Below are positions 47,114 to 58,440 of a stretch of DNA of 64,000 bases, in pieces. This stretch comes from Lactuca virosa (Eukaryota; Streptophyta; Magnoliopsida; Asterales; Asteraceae), in assembly GCA_928212115.1 (NCBI GenBank), contig CAKMRJ010005634.1, positions 250,280,732 through 250,344,731 of the forward strand, written 5' to 3'. The notes under the pieces were generated by a model that had not been told where the DNA came from, did no database searches, and was given only the letters and a program-made list of their open reading frames with translations. Both the position numbers and the translations under genes were made by a program. The first letter of the stretch is position 1; each line of letters begins with the position of its first letter.

Positions 47114-48337
47114 CTATTTCGAAAATGTACCGCTGCTCGTCGACGACTCCGGGGTAGATTCTCCCGCGGTGATCATCAGAATGCGTCCATCCGCTCCTGA
47201 GTTCTTTGTTATCGGGCAGTCCCTCTGATAGTGTCCAGTCTCACCACAGCCATAACAGGCTTCGTTTTCTTCAGCTCCAGGGACTTGGGAGATCGGTTGA
47301 GCCGGTGACCTGCAGAAACGGACTGTGTGTCCCTTTCAGTGGCAGTTCAGATACTGCATTTCCCGGCATACTCCGGTGTGGTGATAGTTGCACTTTCCAC
47401 ACTTTGGGAGGGTTCCAGCATATCGACTGGCAGGTGCTGGAGCAGCAGGTGTCGTAGCGGCGTACATAGTACTTGCTTGTCGCTCTTGCGGGGTGTCCTG
47501 TGTTGTTCGCTTCTTCTTCCTCTTGTTCCCCGACTTGTGATTATAGTCCTTTCCCTTTAATGGCTCGGGAATGAGGACTTCCACACCGTGGCGGACTCCA
47601 TGGTCGATGAGTCGCTGGGCCAGGCGTTTGGCGCTATCGAATGTGGCTGGGTTAAAAGACAACACATCTCCTTGGGTCGAGGCAGTCAGACCCCAAATGT
47701 ATCTTTCTATCTTCTTGCTCTCCGGGGTAACCATCTCGGGGCATAGAGTTGCTAGGTCGCTGAACCGGTCAGTGTAGGTCACTATGTCTAAGCCGACCAT
47801 AGTGAGCTCCCACAGTTCTTGTTCCAGCTTTTGAACTTCGCCCCTTGGGGAGTATTCTTCCAGCATCAACTCTTTTAGGTTTTCCCAACCTATTGAGTTA
47901 GCCACTGACAGGGTCAGTGACTTAACATGGTTGTTCCACCATGTTAGGGCTTTGTCAGAGAAGGTGCAAGCAACAAACTTCACTTTGCTCCCTTCTGGGC
48001 ACAAACAGATTTCGAAGACCGAATTTGTTTTCTCGAACCATCGCATCAGAGCGATGACTCCACCATTTCCATTAAAGGAATTTGGTTTGCAGCTCATGAA
48101 GTCTTTATATGAACACTCCCTTAGGTGTCCGTGAGTAGTTCCGTGGTTGGCTAAGTGGGTATCGCTACCAGATCCCAAGGTACCACTTTCACCGAGGTGA
48201 GCTATAGCAGTTGCCACTGCGGAGGATATCGCTGCATGGAGAGTAGCAGCATCGAATTGTGACGGTGGAGTTGGAGTTATCGGAGTAGTGCGTCTGTGTG
48301 TGATCTGCGAGGAGGCATCCTTGCTAAAAGAATACAA
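47114..48337 (-). pseudogene. gag: R9 gypsy gag, one in-frame stop
   Basis: 407-codon frame from ATG 48337 to TAG 47114. Capsid core: SYKDFMSCKPNSFNGNGG, MRWFEKTNSVFEIC, ALTWWNNHVKSL, LKELMLEEYSPRGEVQKLEQE and YTDRFSDLATLCPEMV. Then three cysteine knuckles: CGKCNYHHTGVC, CH(stop)KGHTVRFC-type, and CYGCGETGHYQRDC. The only break is a TGA at about 47336-47338, where Trp is usual in the middle knuckle. The frame ends SGTFSK, exactly where the protease linker of related elements begins, so gag is complete and pol was removed right behind it. Confidence 0.88.
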
Positions 48338-49524
48338 AGATGAGACGGAATAAGTCTAAAGCAATGGACACAAGCCGAAAGCTAAAAATACAAGGTTATC
48401 CTAGTTCTGGGTGTATCGGGTCCTGACTTCCATAGGGTTCTAGAAACAATTCATAAAAGAGTCTATACCTAATAAACTCTATGAATTTGAAAATGGCTAT
48501 CCTCGAATGAATATCTGTTGCCTGAATAACTGTTACCAGGTGCATGTAAGAAAATAATCCTAACATATAATGTGAGCAGTGTCTCCACTCGCTCATTAAG
48601 TTAACAAGATTATTATTTATTAGTGTGACGTGTAAGACGTTTTGGTTACTTCTGTTGATCCTTCTTTGAAAGCTCCTCATGAACTTGCTCTTGTTTCCTC
48701 CTGACTCTTCTATTGTCTACTATGAGGAAGTGGTTACATCTATCTGGGCTTGTCGTGCGAGAATGGAAGTGACTAAAGAATCTATGAGATTAATGGTAAC
48801 GTTATGGGGTGATCCTTACAGAGTCCTGCTATAACTGTACAATGTATACAAGTTGTATATAATTCAAGATTAAATAGACCTTAGAATAAGTGATCCTACT
48901 CTAAAACCACAACCAATTAAGGAATGGGTAGTGAAGCGTGGATCACAAATTCTAAGTCTATAAGATCTCAATTATATAAAACCTTAAGAGTATACATTGT
49001 AAGATTATAGACCTATTCGTAAGGGTCTTTTAAGTTATCACATAAGTTATTTATATGGTGCCTAAAATACTCCTTTATTTTAACGTAATGTACTTGGTAT
49101 GTTTTAAACTTGTTATCGCGTTATGGTATCATAAAATACTCCTATAGTATTCTAACTCTAATGTACTTGATCTAGTATTCTCTTGACTGGTGTTTAGGTA
49201 AATTTTAAGACTGGTGCAACACCACATCGCTCCCAAACACATGTCGGTCACATCTCGAATGAATATAGTTGATCAGGCTATATTGATCCTAGCTATGATT
49301 ACATAACTGTTCAGGTTTGACGACAGTGTTCAACCTTTAACTACTTTAGTTCTGTTCTTCTTGTGATACTTGGTCTAGTATGTACATGTATAAGCAAGTA
49401 GGTAAATTTTTATAACTTATCGTTATACTCTTAAAATATATCATTATCCAGAGCACTTAAGCCCCATTGTATTTATAGTTGTATATCTTTTATCGTTTGA
49501 TATACTTAGTTCACTATATACAAT
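48338..49524 (-). other. R9 untranslated leader
   Basis: About 1.2 kb without coding sequence between gag and the primer site. It carries another copy of the dispersed module (CCACAACCAATTAAGG, 48908-48923). Confidence 0.6.
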
Positions 49525-49536
49525 GCTCTGATACCA
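49525..49536 (-). other. R9 primer-binding site
   Basis: Intact minus-strand TGGTATCAGAGC, three bases from the right LTR at 49540. Confidence 0.92.
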
Positions 49537-49539
49537 ATC

Positions 49540-50637
49540 TGTCACACCCCAAAACCGGAACGACGGAAACGTTCGGGGGTGGAGGACGTTATGTTTAGTA
49601 TCACAAGATATGCATTATAGTAAGCAAGTAATGAACAACCATTTCATTTGAAAGAAAATGTTTACAAAGTGTGTGTTCACAAAACATGGAATACATAAGC
49701 AAATAACAAACGAGACTTGAAGCTATACTGCTCCATCTCCTGAATCCCAGCACGAGTACCTGTCTACTAGGCTCCTGAGAATACAAGTTATTTGAAAGAA
49801 TTGATCAGCAATTAAGCTGGTGAGTTCATAAGATTTTAGTGATGTAAAAAGTTGTTGTGAATGTTGTTGAAAATGTAGTTGTAAAATGTAGTTGTAAAAT
49901 GTATTAAGTTGTAAGTTCTGTTTAGAAAAGTTCGCCTGTTCCTCTAGAAAATCCTATATTTCCTACTTTAATGAAAGATATGTAAAATGACAAAAACTGA
50001 CTCTACCATCCTTTCTATGAGTACTAAATGGATACAAGTTATATAAGACTCAGAGTAAACAACCAATCGATTGTGCGCATCTGCCCTAAGGCGGATAGCA
50101 CACATCCCATTGTTTGTTTGATCATTGTGTGTATATAACCCTGGTGTATTCACTTGTTACTCATGGAGTTAATTGTAATGGTTCCTTTATATTTAATGAA
50201 AAGATTCTTTAAGAAAACCCTTATTTCTTATAATAAAATGGTGACCACAGTGATTACTTCTATAATACTTTAGTTTATACTGGATATATATGATCTAATA
50301 TCGATAGAAAGTTAATTGGGTGAATCTGCCCTAAGCCCACAACCAAACAAGGAACAGGAAGTAAGGCGGAAAGCACACATCCAACTACCTATTGGGTATT
50401 AATGATATATAACCATGATGTATAAACTAAAGTATTATAGAGTTAATCACCTAAGGTCTTTTAAGTTTAAACTGGTTTAATAAAATGGATTAAACCTTTA
50501 ACTGGTAAGTTTCTAGTTTTGTATACCAAAAGTTTTGCTTTAGAAAGTATGTTTTGTACTAGAAAACTGTGCATTGACTCTGTGTCCTATGACTTGACCC
50601 ATACTTGGTACCCTTATGATGACTTAATGTATACTAA

Positions 50638-50677
<40 letters not shown>

Positions 50678-52916
50678 TATATATATATAATATATATAAT
50701 ATATATATATCTAGAATCAAATAAAAATAGACTGGGTGAATTCGTTCCAAGCCCACAACCAAATAAGGAACAGGAAATGAAGCGGAGAGCACACATCCTA
50801 TTACCTGTCGGATCCTATTGATGTATATATCCTTTGATGCATACATTAAGGAATCATAAGGTTAGCATTATGGTCCCTTTCTACTGAATGCATTAGACTC
50901 GACTGTTCTGTTTGTCGTTTGTAATATGTAAGTTTTCCCTAGTTTATAACTATCTTACTCGAAAATATTTGCATTTGACTTTCAAGTGGTACTGTCACTT
51001 TATGAAAGTAATGAGAAATATAAGTACACAGTTGTTGTTTAAAATGACATATGGATATACTGATGACCTTAAAACATGTTTGTTTTATACTGGTCATATG
51101 TGAAGGCTAGCACCCCTACTGAAAACGCTCTCCTTGTCAAGAGATAAGGGAACCAACGTGGCCTCTGCAATCAATTGCAAGCCGTGTAATTCACATTAAA
51201 GTTATATGATCATGTATACCCAATAAAACTATCGCCTTTTGTTTAGAACAATGAGTTAGTGATTCGTTGGTATAGTTAGATCCTGTAGTTGTTCCATGCT
51301 ATAGCATCTTAGTATGTTCGTTCTGTTTGTTTCTCATCATAGTATGTTCTCTTGTATAATGTATAGTATGTACTAGCTGTATTGTATGTTCTCTCTCTGT
51401 CCTAGTATGTATGTATGTTCTGTTTGTTTCTCATCATAGTATGCTTTGACTCATGTATGAACTGACTCTTTGTATGCTTCAAGTACTAGAGTAATGAATT
51501 ACTTCCTAAACTATACCTATATAATTTACTAATGTTTTACTTGAACTGTTATTTGAAGACTCATTTTACTACTAAGTTGCTTGTACTTTAAAAACGGAGT
51601 TTGATTAACTATAAAGTAACATAACTTTAAAAGAGTATTTGAAATGTTTTGATCACTTATAAAAGACATAAGCAACATTTTGAAAGATGTTTATACAACA
51701 ACCATTACACATTATCATTGTGTTCAACTTGTATTCCCCTCCTTAAAAGCATTTAAAACAGTTAAAAGATTCATTAAGGGGTATGAACTCACCTGATGCG
51801 TAAGGATGAGAAGTTCCACGAATGAAGTCCCGAGACACAATAAGTCCTAAATGACATATATTGACATGAATATAGTGTTTATAAGCAACTATATGAAAGG
51901 AAACACCTTCCGGGACTAGGAAACACTTTGACCAAGTGTTGGAATCACATGTGATTCATCAAAGGAAAGTGGAATGGCACTATCATGAGTTTACTGCCAT
52001 GGGTTTACGGCCAAGGGAGTTACGCCATAAACTCAACCCATGGTCAAACATGCATAAGTGTTTGTTTGAAGGCTAGAAGGTTGAGGGACTTTTGCTCTTC
52101 ACAAGGATGAAAAGACCAACTCAATGGAGGCTTTGATGAGTTTACGACCCAAGGAGTTTACAGTCGTAACTCATGGTCATTATGCATTGAGAGTAGTTTT
52201 AAGGTCCTATTCTCATCAATGAAGGGTTCTAGGTCACAAGCTTTGCATCTAGGAGGGTTTATGGCCAAAATGGCACCCTTAAAGGGGTTTACGGCCATGC
52301 GAGATGGCTTGGCCCTAAACTCCTTTTGTTCTTGTGTTCTTGATGTGTTCAAGGCTCTAAGCACGAGTCCTAACTAGATATCAAGTGTAGGGAAGAGTAC
52401 TTACGATATAGAGGCTTGAAATGGTTGATTTTGGCCAAGAACACAAGTGTGTGTTCTTGGTGTTTCTTGAAGATCTAAGAAAGATGATTCTATGGATGAA
52501 ATCAATGGATGAAACTAGATTAGAGATGTATCAATTAATCAAGGAAGAACACTTACAACTTTTGAAGATCTAGGATGAAATCGGATGATAGTTGAGAGAG
52601 AAATGGAGTTTTCTTGAGTTGGAAATGAAGAATGAAGAAAGTGAAGGATATGAGCTATATGGGGGAGTTACGGCCCACCTTGAGTTTACGGCCGTAAACT
52701 CAGTGTTGTGGCCGTGAACTCTAAATGAAAAGGGTAAGGCTTGATTTTTGAACAGAGTTCTAGCAGGTACATTCTAACACTCATTCCTTAAGTGTACTAG
52801 GCTTAAAACTCCTTAGAATGACTTTTAACCAGGCTAGAACTCATTAGCAATGAGTCTGATACTCAGTTGAGTTGACTGACTGAGCTTTCAAAACAAAACA
52901 ACTTCGGGTTGTCACA
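49540..52916 (-). mobile_element. R9 5' LTR (right copy)
   Basis: 3,377 bp, same ends as the left copy. Predicted donor at 51792 and acceptor at 49775 on the minus strand. TA microsatellite at 50640-50711. It shows more small deletions than the left copy in 51950-52700. Confidence 0.93.
50640..50711. repeat. TA microsatellite in R9 right LTR
   Basis: About 70 bases of TA/AT, at the same LTR position as 38832-38910. Confidence 0.9.
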
Positions 52917-52921
52917 CGGTT

Positions 52922-53984
52922 ACCTGAGAATACAAGTTATTTTGGAAACGATCAACATATATAATGTTGGTGAGTTCATAAGCATGTTTGATATAAAAAT
53001 AGTTTGTATTGTTTGTAAAACCTAGAAAATCCGATATTTTCTGTAACAAAAACTGTTTACGAAAAAGATGTGATGATCCCATAAGTTTATATGTATGTGA
53101 TTTCAAAACATGTAAAAGTGAATGTTCTTCATAATTGTTCTTTGTATTGTAGTTGTTGTATGTAGAAGTGAATAATGTTGTTTCCCCGGAAAACCCGATG
53201 TTTTCCAATTTACATAATATGATAGTTTTGTATTATTGTATAAATCACTTTGCATCGTCGCAGTGTATGAATATGATTTTCCATGAATACTTAAATGGTA
53301 ATGGATCTCTATGTGAGTCGTTATAACCATGCATAATAGTGACTAATTCGCCTGTCTTGGCATTTTTCCAAACAACTCAGGTGTGGCGGAGTCATCCCCG
53401 TATAGATCTATACATAAACTCTCGCTCTTCCTCTATGAGACTCTGATTATAACTACAGGCTACGGCCGACACTTATTGGTGCCACCCGTTATTTCTCACT
53501 AAGCCCCAATGAAATTGAATAACCTTGTTTTACAACCCGAATGATGTTTACGTGAATATGAAGTAAGCCTAACAGACATGAAAGAGGACAACAGTGGCCC
53601 ACTAATCGTGTATGTTGTTATAGACTGTCGAGTATGCTACGGACACATTATGGCCCATTAATCATATGATGAATGTTTAGGGCCATATTAGCAATGCAAT
53701 TGGGCCACTAAGGCCCAATAGCATGTTAAAAGCTGATAAAGGCCCATTTGGGCATGTAATTGGGTCATCAAGACCCAATAAACATGTTTGAATATATTGG
53801 GCCCAATAATCATGAAATTGGGCCACAAAAACCCAATAGCACGAACAGAAGATTTTGGACCCAATCATTGAATCATTTATCTGTTTATCGATTTTAAGTT
53901 CGTAGTGTAGATATTTGTTGTATGTTAAATGTTTATTCGCAATGTTAAAAATACTTTGACGTTTGATTTATAACGAAGCTTGGG

Positions 53985-54024
<40 letters not shown>

Positions 54025-55984
54025 TAGATATATATAAACATTTTTAAAAACCATGCGTTATAAATTTAATATTCTTAGCCCAATAATTTAATATTATCCT
54101 ATTTGGCCCAAAAATATTTATTTTGACCATTCAGCCCCTTTATTTATAAAAATGACACTTTTAGTCCCTTTTGATGAAAATTGACATTTTGGTCCTTAAC
54201 CATTTTCTTGACTGTTCGGTTCGGCCCAAACTTAATTTAAATAATAATTTCAGCCCAAAACTATTGTATATGTCATTTCCAGCCCTTATTTGTAAAAAGT
54301 TTACACTTTTGGCCCAAATTCCGTAAGTTTTACAAGTTTGACCCCAAAAGCAAAACTTTGCATTTTTAGTCAAATTTTTGCATCAAAGTCATTTTCAGCC
54401 CCTGAAATAGTTATTTACGTTTAGACTAATATTTTTGATAAATTTACAACTTCAGCCCCCAAAACTCTTCATTTTTCGCAATTTTGGGCCTAAAAACCCG
54501 TGAGGCCCAAATGTAAGCCCAATAAGCTATAATTTATGTTTTTGACCCCTTGAGAAGTGTTATTTTCATAAAAGTCAGATTTTTATGTAAATAATACTAT
54601 TTTATCCTTATAAAACCAAAAATATCATATTTTACCCAAATCTTTGTTATTTTGCAAAAATGACACTTATAAAGATTTTTAGCTTTGTTTTCACTTCTTA
54701 AGCCTAAAGACTTTTAGATCTTTAAAGTATGTTGTATTATTATGTTTTTGTTTATGAATCCTTCACACTTTGGCTATAGATCTCTTGATATAACATGTAT
54801 TAACACAATTTTTCACAACATAGATCAAAGAAATCACATATAACACGCAAACACAAATAGATCAACACATAACACTTGTATTCTTCCCCCAAAAACAAGT
54901 AAAAACTGAAAACAAGGGGGTATGAACTCACCTTGGATTTGTGGTTTCGGTTTTGAAGAAGAATGGAAGAAGGTGAAGTGGTTTTCGGCCTTAGACACTT
55001 CCTTGAAGAGAACTTTCGAACTTTGAGGTTTTCTAGGAAGTATGATCACCAAATGAAGTCATATAAGGAGTTGTTCTTAGCTTAAGAATGGAAACCAAGA
55101 CTTATGTATAACAATAACTTACCAATGATGGTGATATAAGTGAAAGATTTTCTTGGAGCCACACTAATTTTCGAGATTTTGAGGGAGGTAAGAAGATGTT
55201 CTTGAAAGGTTTGAGAGAGTTTGAAATGAAGTTGAAGGTGGTCAGGGTGTGTGTGTGTTCGGCCGAGGGTAGAAAAGAAGAGGGAAGAAGAGAGAGAGTG
55301 AAGTGATAGATGCATGGGGATGTGAGAATGGTGCATTGATATCCCACATACAATTTTGAGGTGTCACCCCCCCCCCTAATCACCCATTAATCTCATTTCT
55401 CTTTTTTTTTATCTTGGGCCGAAATCTTGGGCTAGGAGGAAGGAGGTAAATTAATTTGGCCCACTTCTTATCTTGGTTCGAAATTATGAGGTACATAAAG
55501 ACGTTTTCGGCCCATTGGGCCTTTAGGGTAGTTCACGGCCCAATTTCGTATAAAAGAATGGATTTATGGTCCATGAAAGCTAGTTGAATCAATTATGGCC
55601 CAATAGGGCCCATTAAGGTAAACCAATTCATTTTGGATCCATTATGGCCCAAAATGTTAAGTTTCATGAAAGTGGGTCCAATTAGATCCCATTTAAGGGT
55701 TCTAGGCCCAAAATAGTTAGATTGGAGACTTATTGGTCCATTAGGCCCAATAAGGGAATCCTAGTCCATAATGGACTTAAACCGGGATTTTTAGGGTTTC
55801 CAATCTTTCGTTGACCATTTGGAGTGTTTGTATTGAGCTTTGCTCTTTCATTTGGATTTTTAATGGAAGTTTATGGTCATTGTATATTCTCAAATCATGT
55901 TTTCAAGTCGGGGTTACAATTGTTGTCATTGATAATGCTTACATAAGGATAGAGTTTCCTAGCCAAATTTGCTAGTTGTGACAT
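52922..55984 (-). mobile_element. R8 3' LTR, right part
   Basis: Resumes at CCTGAGAATACAAG after the R9 target site and ends GCTAGTTGTGACA. It matches R3 (3680-6392) in order and motifs. A donor-like minus-strand AAG|GTGAGTTCATACCCC lies at 54932 and an acceptor at 52924. Another donor-like TTG|GTAAGTTATT is at about 55127. A TA microsatellite occupies 53985-54036, and many GGCCCA/GGCCCAA words are scattered in 53590-55770. Confidence 0.9.
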
Positions 55985-56029
55985 CATCCCCCCGTTAGAG
56001 GGAATTTCATCCCGAAATTCTTTTGAAAA

Positions 56030-57114
56030 TTAGGTTTGTGAATGCGAGAATAGGTGAGGGTACTTCTGCTTCATTTGGTCCTCGCGTTCCCATGTGAATT
56101 CCAGTCCACGCCTTGCGTTCCATCGAACCTTCACAATTGGAATGCGACTTTGCATAGTACGCTTCACCTCCCTGTCCATGATTTCAATTGGTTCTTCCAC
56201 GAACAGGAGATTCTCGTTGATTTCGATTTCTTCTAATGGAATAACCAGAGTTTCGTCGGATAAGCACTTTTTCAGATTGGAAACATGGAACACGGGGTGT
56301 ACGCTGCTGAGCTCGGCAGGTAGCTGCAGCCTATAGGCCACTAGACCGATTCGGGCTAGAATCTCGAATGGCCCAATGTATCGTGGGTTTAGTTTCCCCC
56401 CCGTTTCCCGAAACGAATAATCCCCTTCCAAGGAGAGACTTTCAATAGCACCCGGTCTCCGACTTGAAATTCTAGAGGCTTTCGCCGCTTGTCAGCATAA
56501 CTCTTTTGTCGGTCCCGCGATGCTTGAAGTCGAGCCTTGATTTGAATTATCTTTTCAGTTGTTTCATGGATGATCTCTGGTCCGGTTAAAGCAATGTTCG
56601 GTGCTTGCCCTTTTGCTAGCTGAGAGTCACCCACCTCAGCCCAGCATAGAGGTGACCTGCATTTGCGACCATATAACGCTTTGAAAGGAGCAACCTTGAT
56701 GCTCGTATGATAACTGTTATTGTATGAGAATTCAATCAGAGGCAAGCGGGTTTCCCAAGACTTTCCGAAGTCGATCACACAGGCTCTAAGCATGTCCTCA
56801 AGAGTCTGGATGGTGCGCTCGCTTTGTCCGTCCGTTTGAGGGTGGTAGGCAGTGCTCAAGTCTAAATGTGTTCCCATTGCCTTCTGCAGCGACTGCCAAA
56901 ATCGTGAAGTAAATCTACTATCTCGATCCGAGATAATAGATACCGGCACCCCATGCAGTCTCACGATTTCCTTGATGTAGATACGGGTCAATCTTTCCAT
57001 CTTGTAAGATTCCTTTATTGGCACGAAATGGGCGGATTTTGTTAATCTATCGACTATCACCCATATGGCATCCAATCCATCAGTTGTTTTGGGTAATTTG
57101 GTCACAAAGTCCAT
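56030..57114 (-). pseudogene. pol: R8 integrase core and chromodomain
   Basis: From 57114 leftwards: core with Asp in WVIVDRLTKSAHF, Asp in IISDRDSRFTSRFW and Glu in HPQTDGQSERTIQTL, then FSYNNSYHTSIKVAPF, YADKRRKPLEFQVGDRVLLK. A frame change at about 56395-56430 (a run of C's) leads to LNPRYIGPFEILARIG, HPVFHVSNLKKCL and the chromodomain IPIVKVRWNARRG, LEFTWEREDQMKQKYP, ending 56030. The core is undamaged for 240 codons. Conserved DDE residues all present. Confidence 0.92.
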
Positions 57115-58440
57115 GGTAATCCTTTCCCATTTCCACTCGGGTATTACCGGTTGTTGTAATAGTCCCCGAGGGCTTTTGATATTCCACTTTCACTTTAGCG
57201 CAAGTGAGGTACTTGCCCACGTAAGTGGCGATTTCTGCCTTCATGTTTGGCCACCAATAATGTTGTTTGATATCTAGGTACATTTTATCTGATCCCGGAT
57301 AGATGGAGTATCGTGTCTTGTGAGCTTCATTCATGACTACTTCTCTGAATCCCCCAAATTTAGGGTCCCAGATTCTATTCATGAAATAGTATGCTCCATC
57401 CTCTTTGACTTCAAGGTTCTTCTCCATCCCGCGTAATGTTTCACTTGTAGTATTCTCGGGTTTCAATGCATCCATCTGGGCTTCTTTGATCTGCGAGATT
57501 AGGTGGGATCGAATGGTTATCGAGAGAGCTTTCACGCGACGACTTGAGTATTCTTTTCGGCTCAGGGTATCAGCCCCCACGTTAGCCTTGCCCGGATGAT
57601 ACTTGATTTCGCACTCATAATCGTTTAGCAGCTCGACCCATCTCCGCTGCCTCATATTTAATTCCTTCTGGTTCAGGATGTGTTGGAGGCTTTTGTGGTC
57701 GGTGAAGATGGTGCACTTTGTACCATAAAGGTAGTGCCTCCAAATCTTCAATGCGAAGACCACTGCTCCCAATTCGAGATCGTGAGTGGTATAGTTCACT
57801 TCATGCGTTTTCAGTTGTCTTGATGCATAGTCTATCACCTTTCCTCGCTGCATAAGTACACATCCCAAACCTTGATTTGAAGCGTCGCAGTAGACTATAA
57901 AGTCTTCGGTCCCTTCTGATAAGGATAGCACAGGTGCACTGCAGAGGGCTTTCTTCAGGGTTTGGAAGGCAACTTCGTGCTTCTCTGTCCATACGAATGG
58001 TACGCCCTTTTGTGTAAGTATGGTAAGAAGCTTGGCTGTCCTGGAGAAGTTCTGGATGAATCTTCTGTAATAGCCTGCGAGACCCAGAAAATTGACGAAT
58101 TTATGTGGGTGTCGCTGGGATTGCCCATCCTTCAATGGCTTTAACCTTGGAAGGGTCCACATGTATCCCTTCTCGGCTAACAACATGACCTAAAAAGTTT
58201 ACGCTACGGAGCCAGAACTCACACTTAGAAAGTTTCGCGTACAACCTTTCGGCTCACAGGGTTTCCAAAATTTGTCGGAGATGTCGACTATGTTCTTCTT
58301 CGCTTCGAGAATAGACCAGGATATCGTCGATGAAAATGATTACAAAGTTGTCAAGGAATGGACGGAAAACTCGATTCATCAGGTCCATAAATGCGGCAGG
58401 GGCATTCGTTAGACCGAAAGGCATTACAACAAATTCATAT
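57115..58440 (-). pseudogene. pol: R8 RNase H, integrase zinc region and truncated RT
   Basis: From 58440 leftwards: RT fragment YEFVVMPFGLTNAPAAF, FLDNFVIIFIDDILVYS (palm Asp pair intact, 58330), then a stop/shift region to 58186. Connection FLGLAGYYRRFIQNFSRTAK, RNase H FIVYCDASNQGLGCVLMQ, THDLELGAVVFALKIWRHYL, FTDHKSLQHILNQKELNM and GKANVGADTLSRK (57990-57560). Zinc region with VGKYLTCAKVK, where the first cysteine is Tyr. A shift at about 57090-57180 separates it from integrase. RT upstream of the YEFVV block is absent. Confidence 0.9.

Larger units (their letters stand above)
37751..52916 (-). mobile_element. R9 gypsy element with gag but no pol
   Basis: LTRs at 37751-41167 (3,417 bp) and 49540-52916 (3,377 bp), flanked by CAGTT (37746-37750) and CGGTT (52917-52921), one mismatch. 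A primer site adjoins the right LTR, so it reads on the minus strand. Without the R10 insertion the internal region is about 3.6 kb and holds only a leader, gag and a noncoding spacer. No protease, RT, RNase H or integrase motif is found. It must move with proteins from relatives such as R8 or R11. Confidence 0.9.
37503..58440 (-). mobile_element. R8 chromovirus, LTR split by R9, cut in RT
   Basis: Minus-strand element: 3' LTR (37503-37750 plus 52922-55984), then chromodomain, integrase, RNase H and part of RT (56030-58440). The probable target site is GCATC (37498-37502). At about 58440 it ends in the middle of RT against R11, which is in the opposite direction, so gag, primer site and 5' LTR are missing. 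Confidence 0.9.

Noticed and set aside
50614..50846. Ile/Tyr-repeat ORFs on the minus strand
   Set aside because: Again translated TA repeat in the R9 right LTR.
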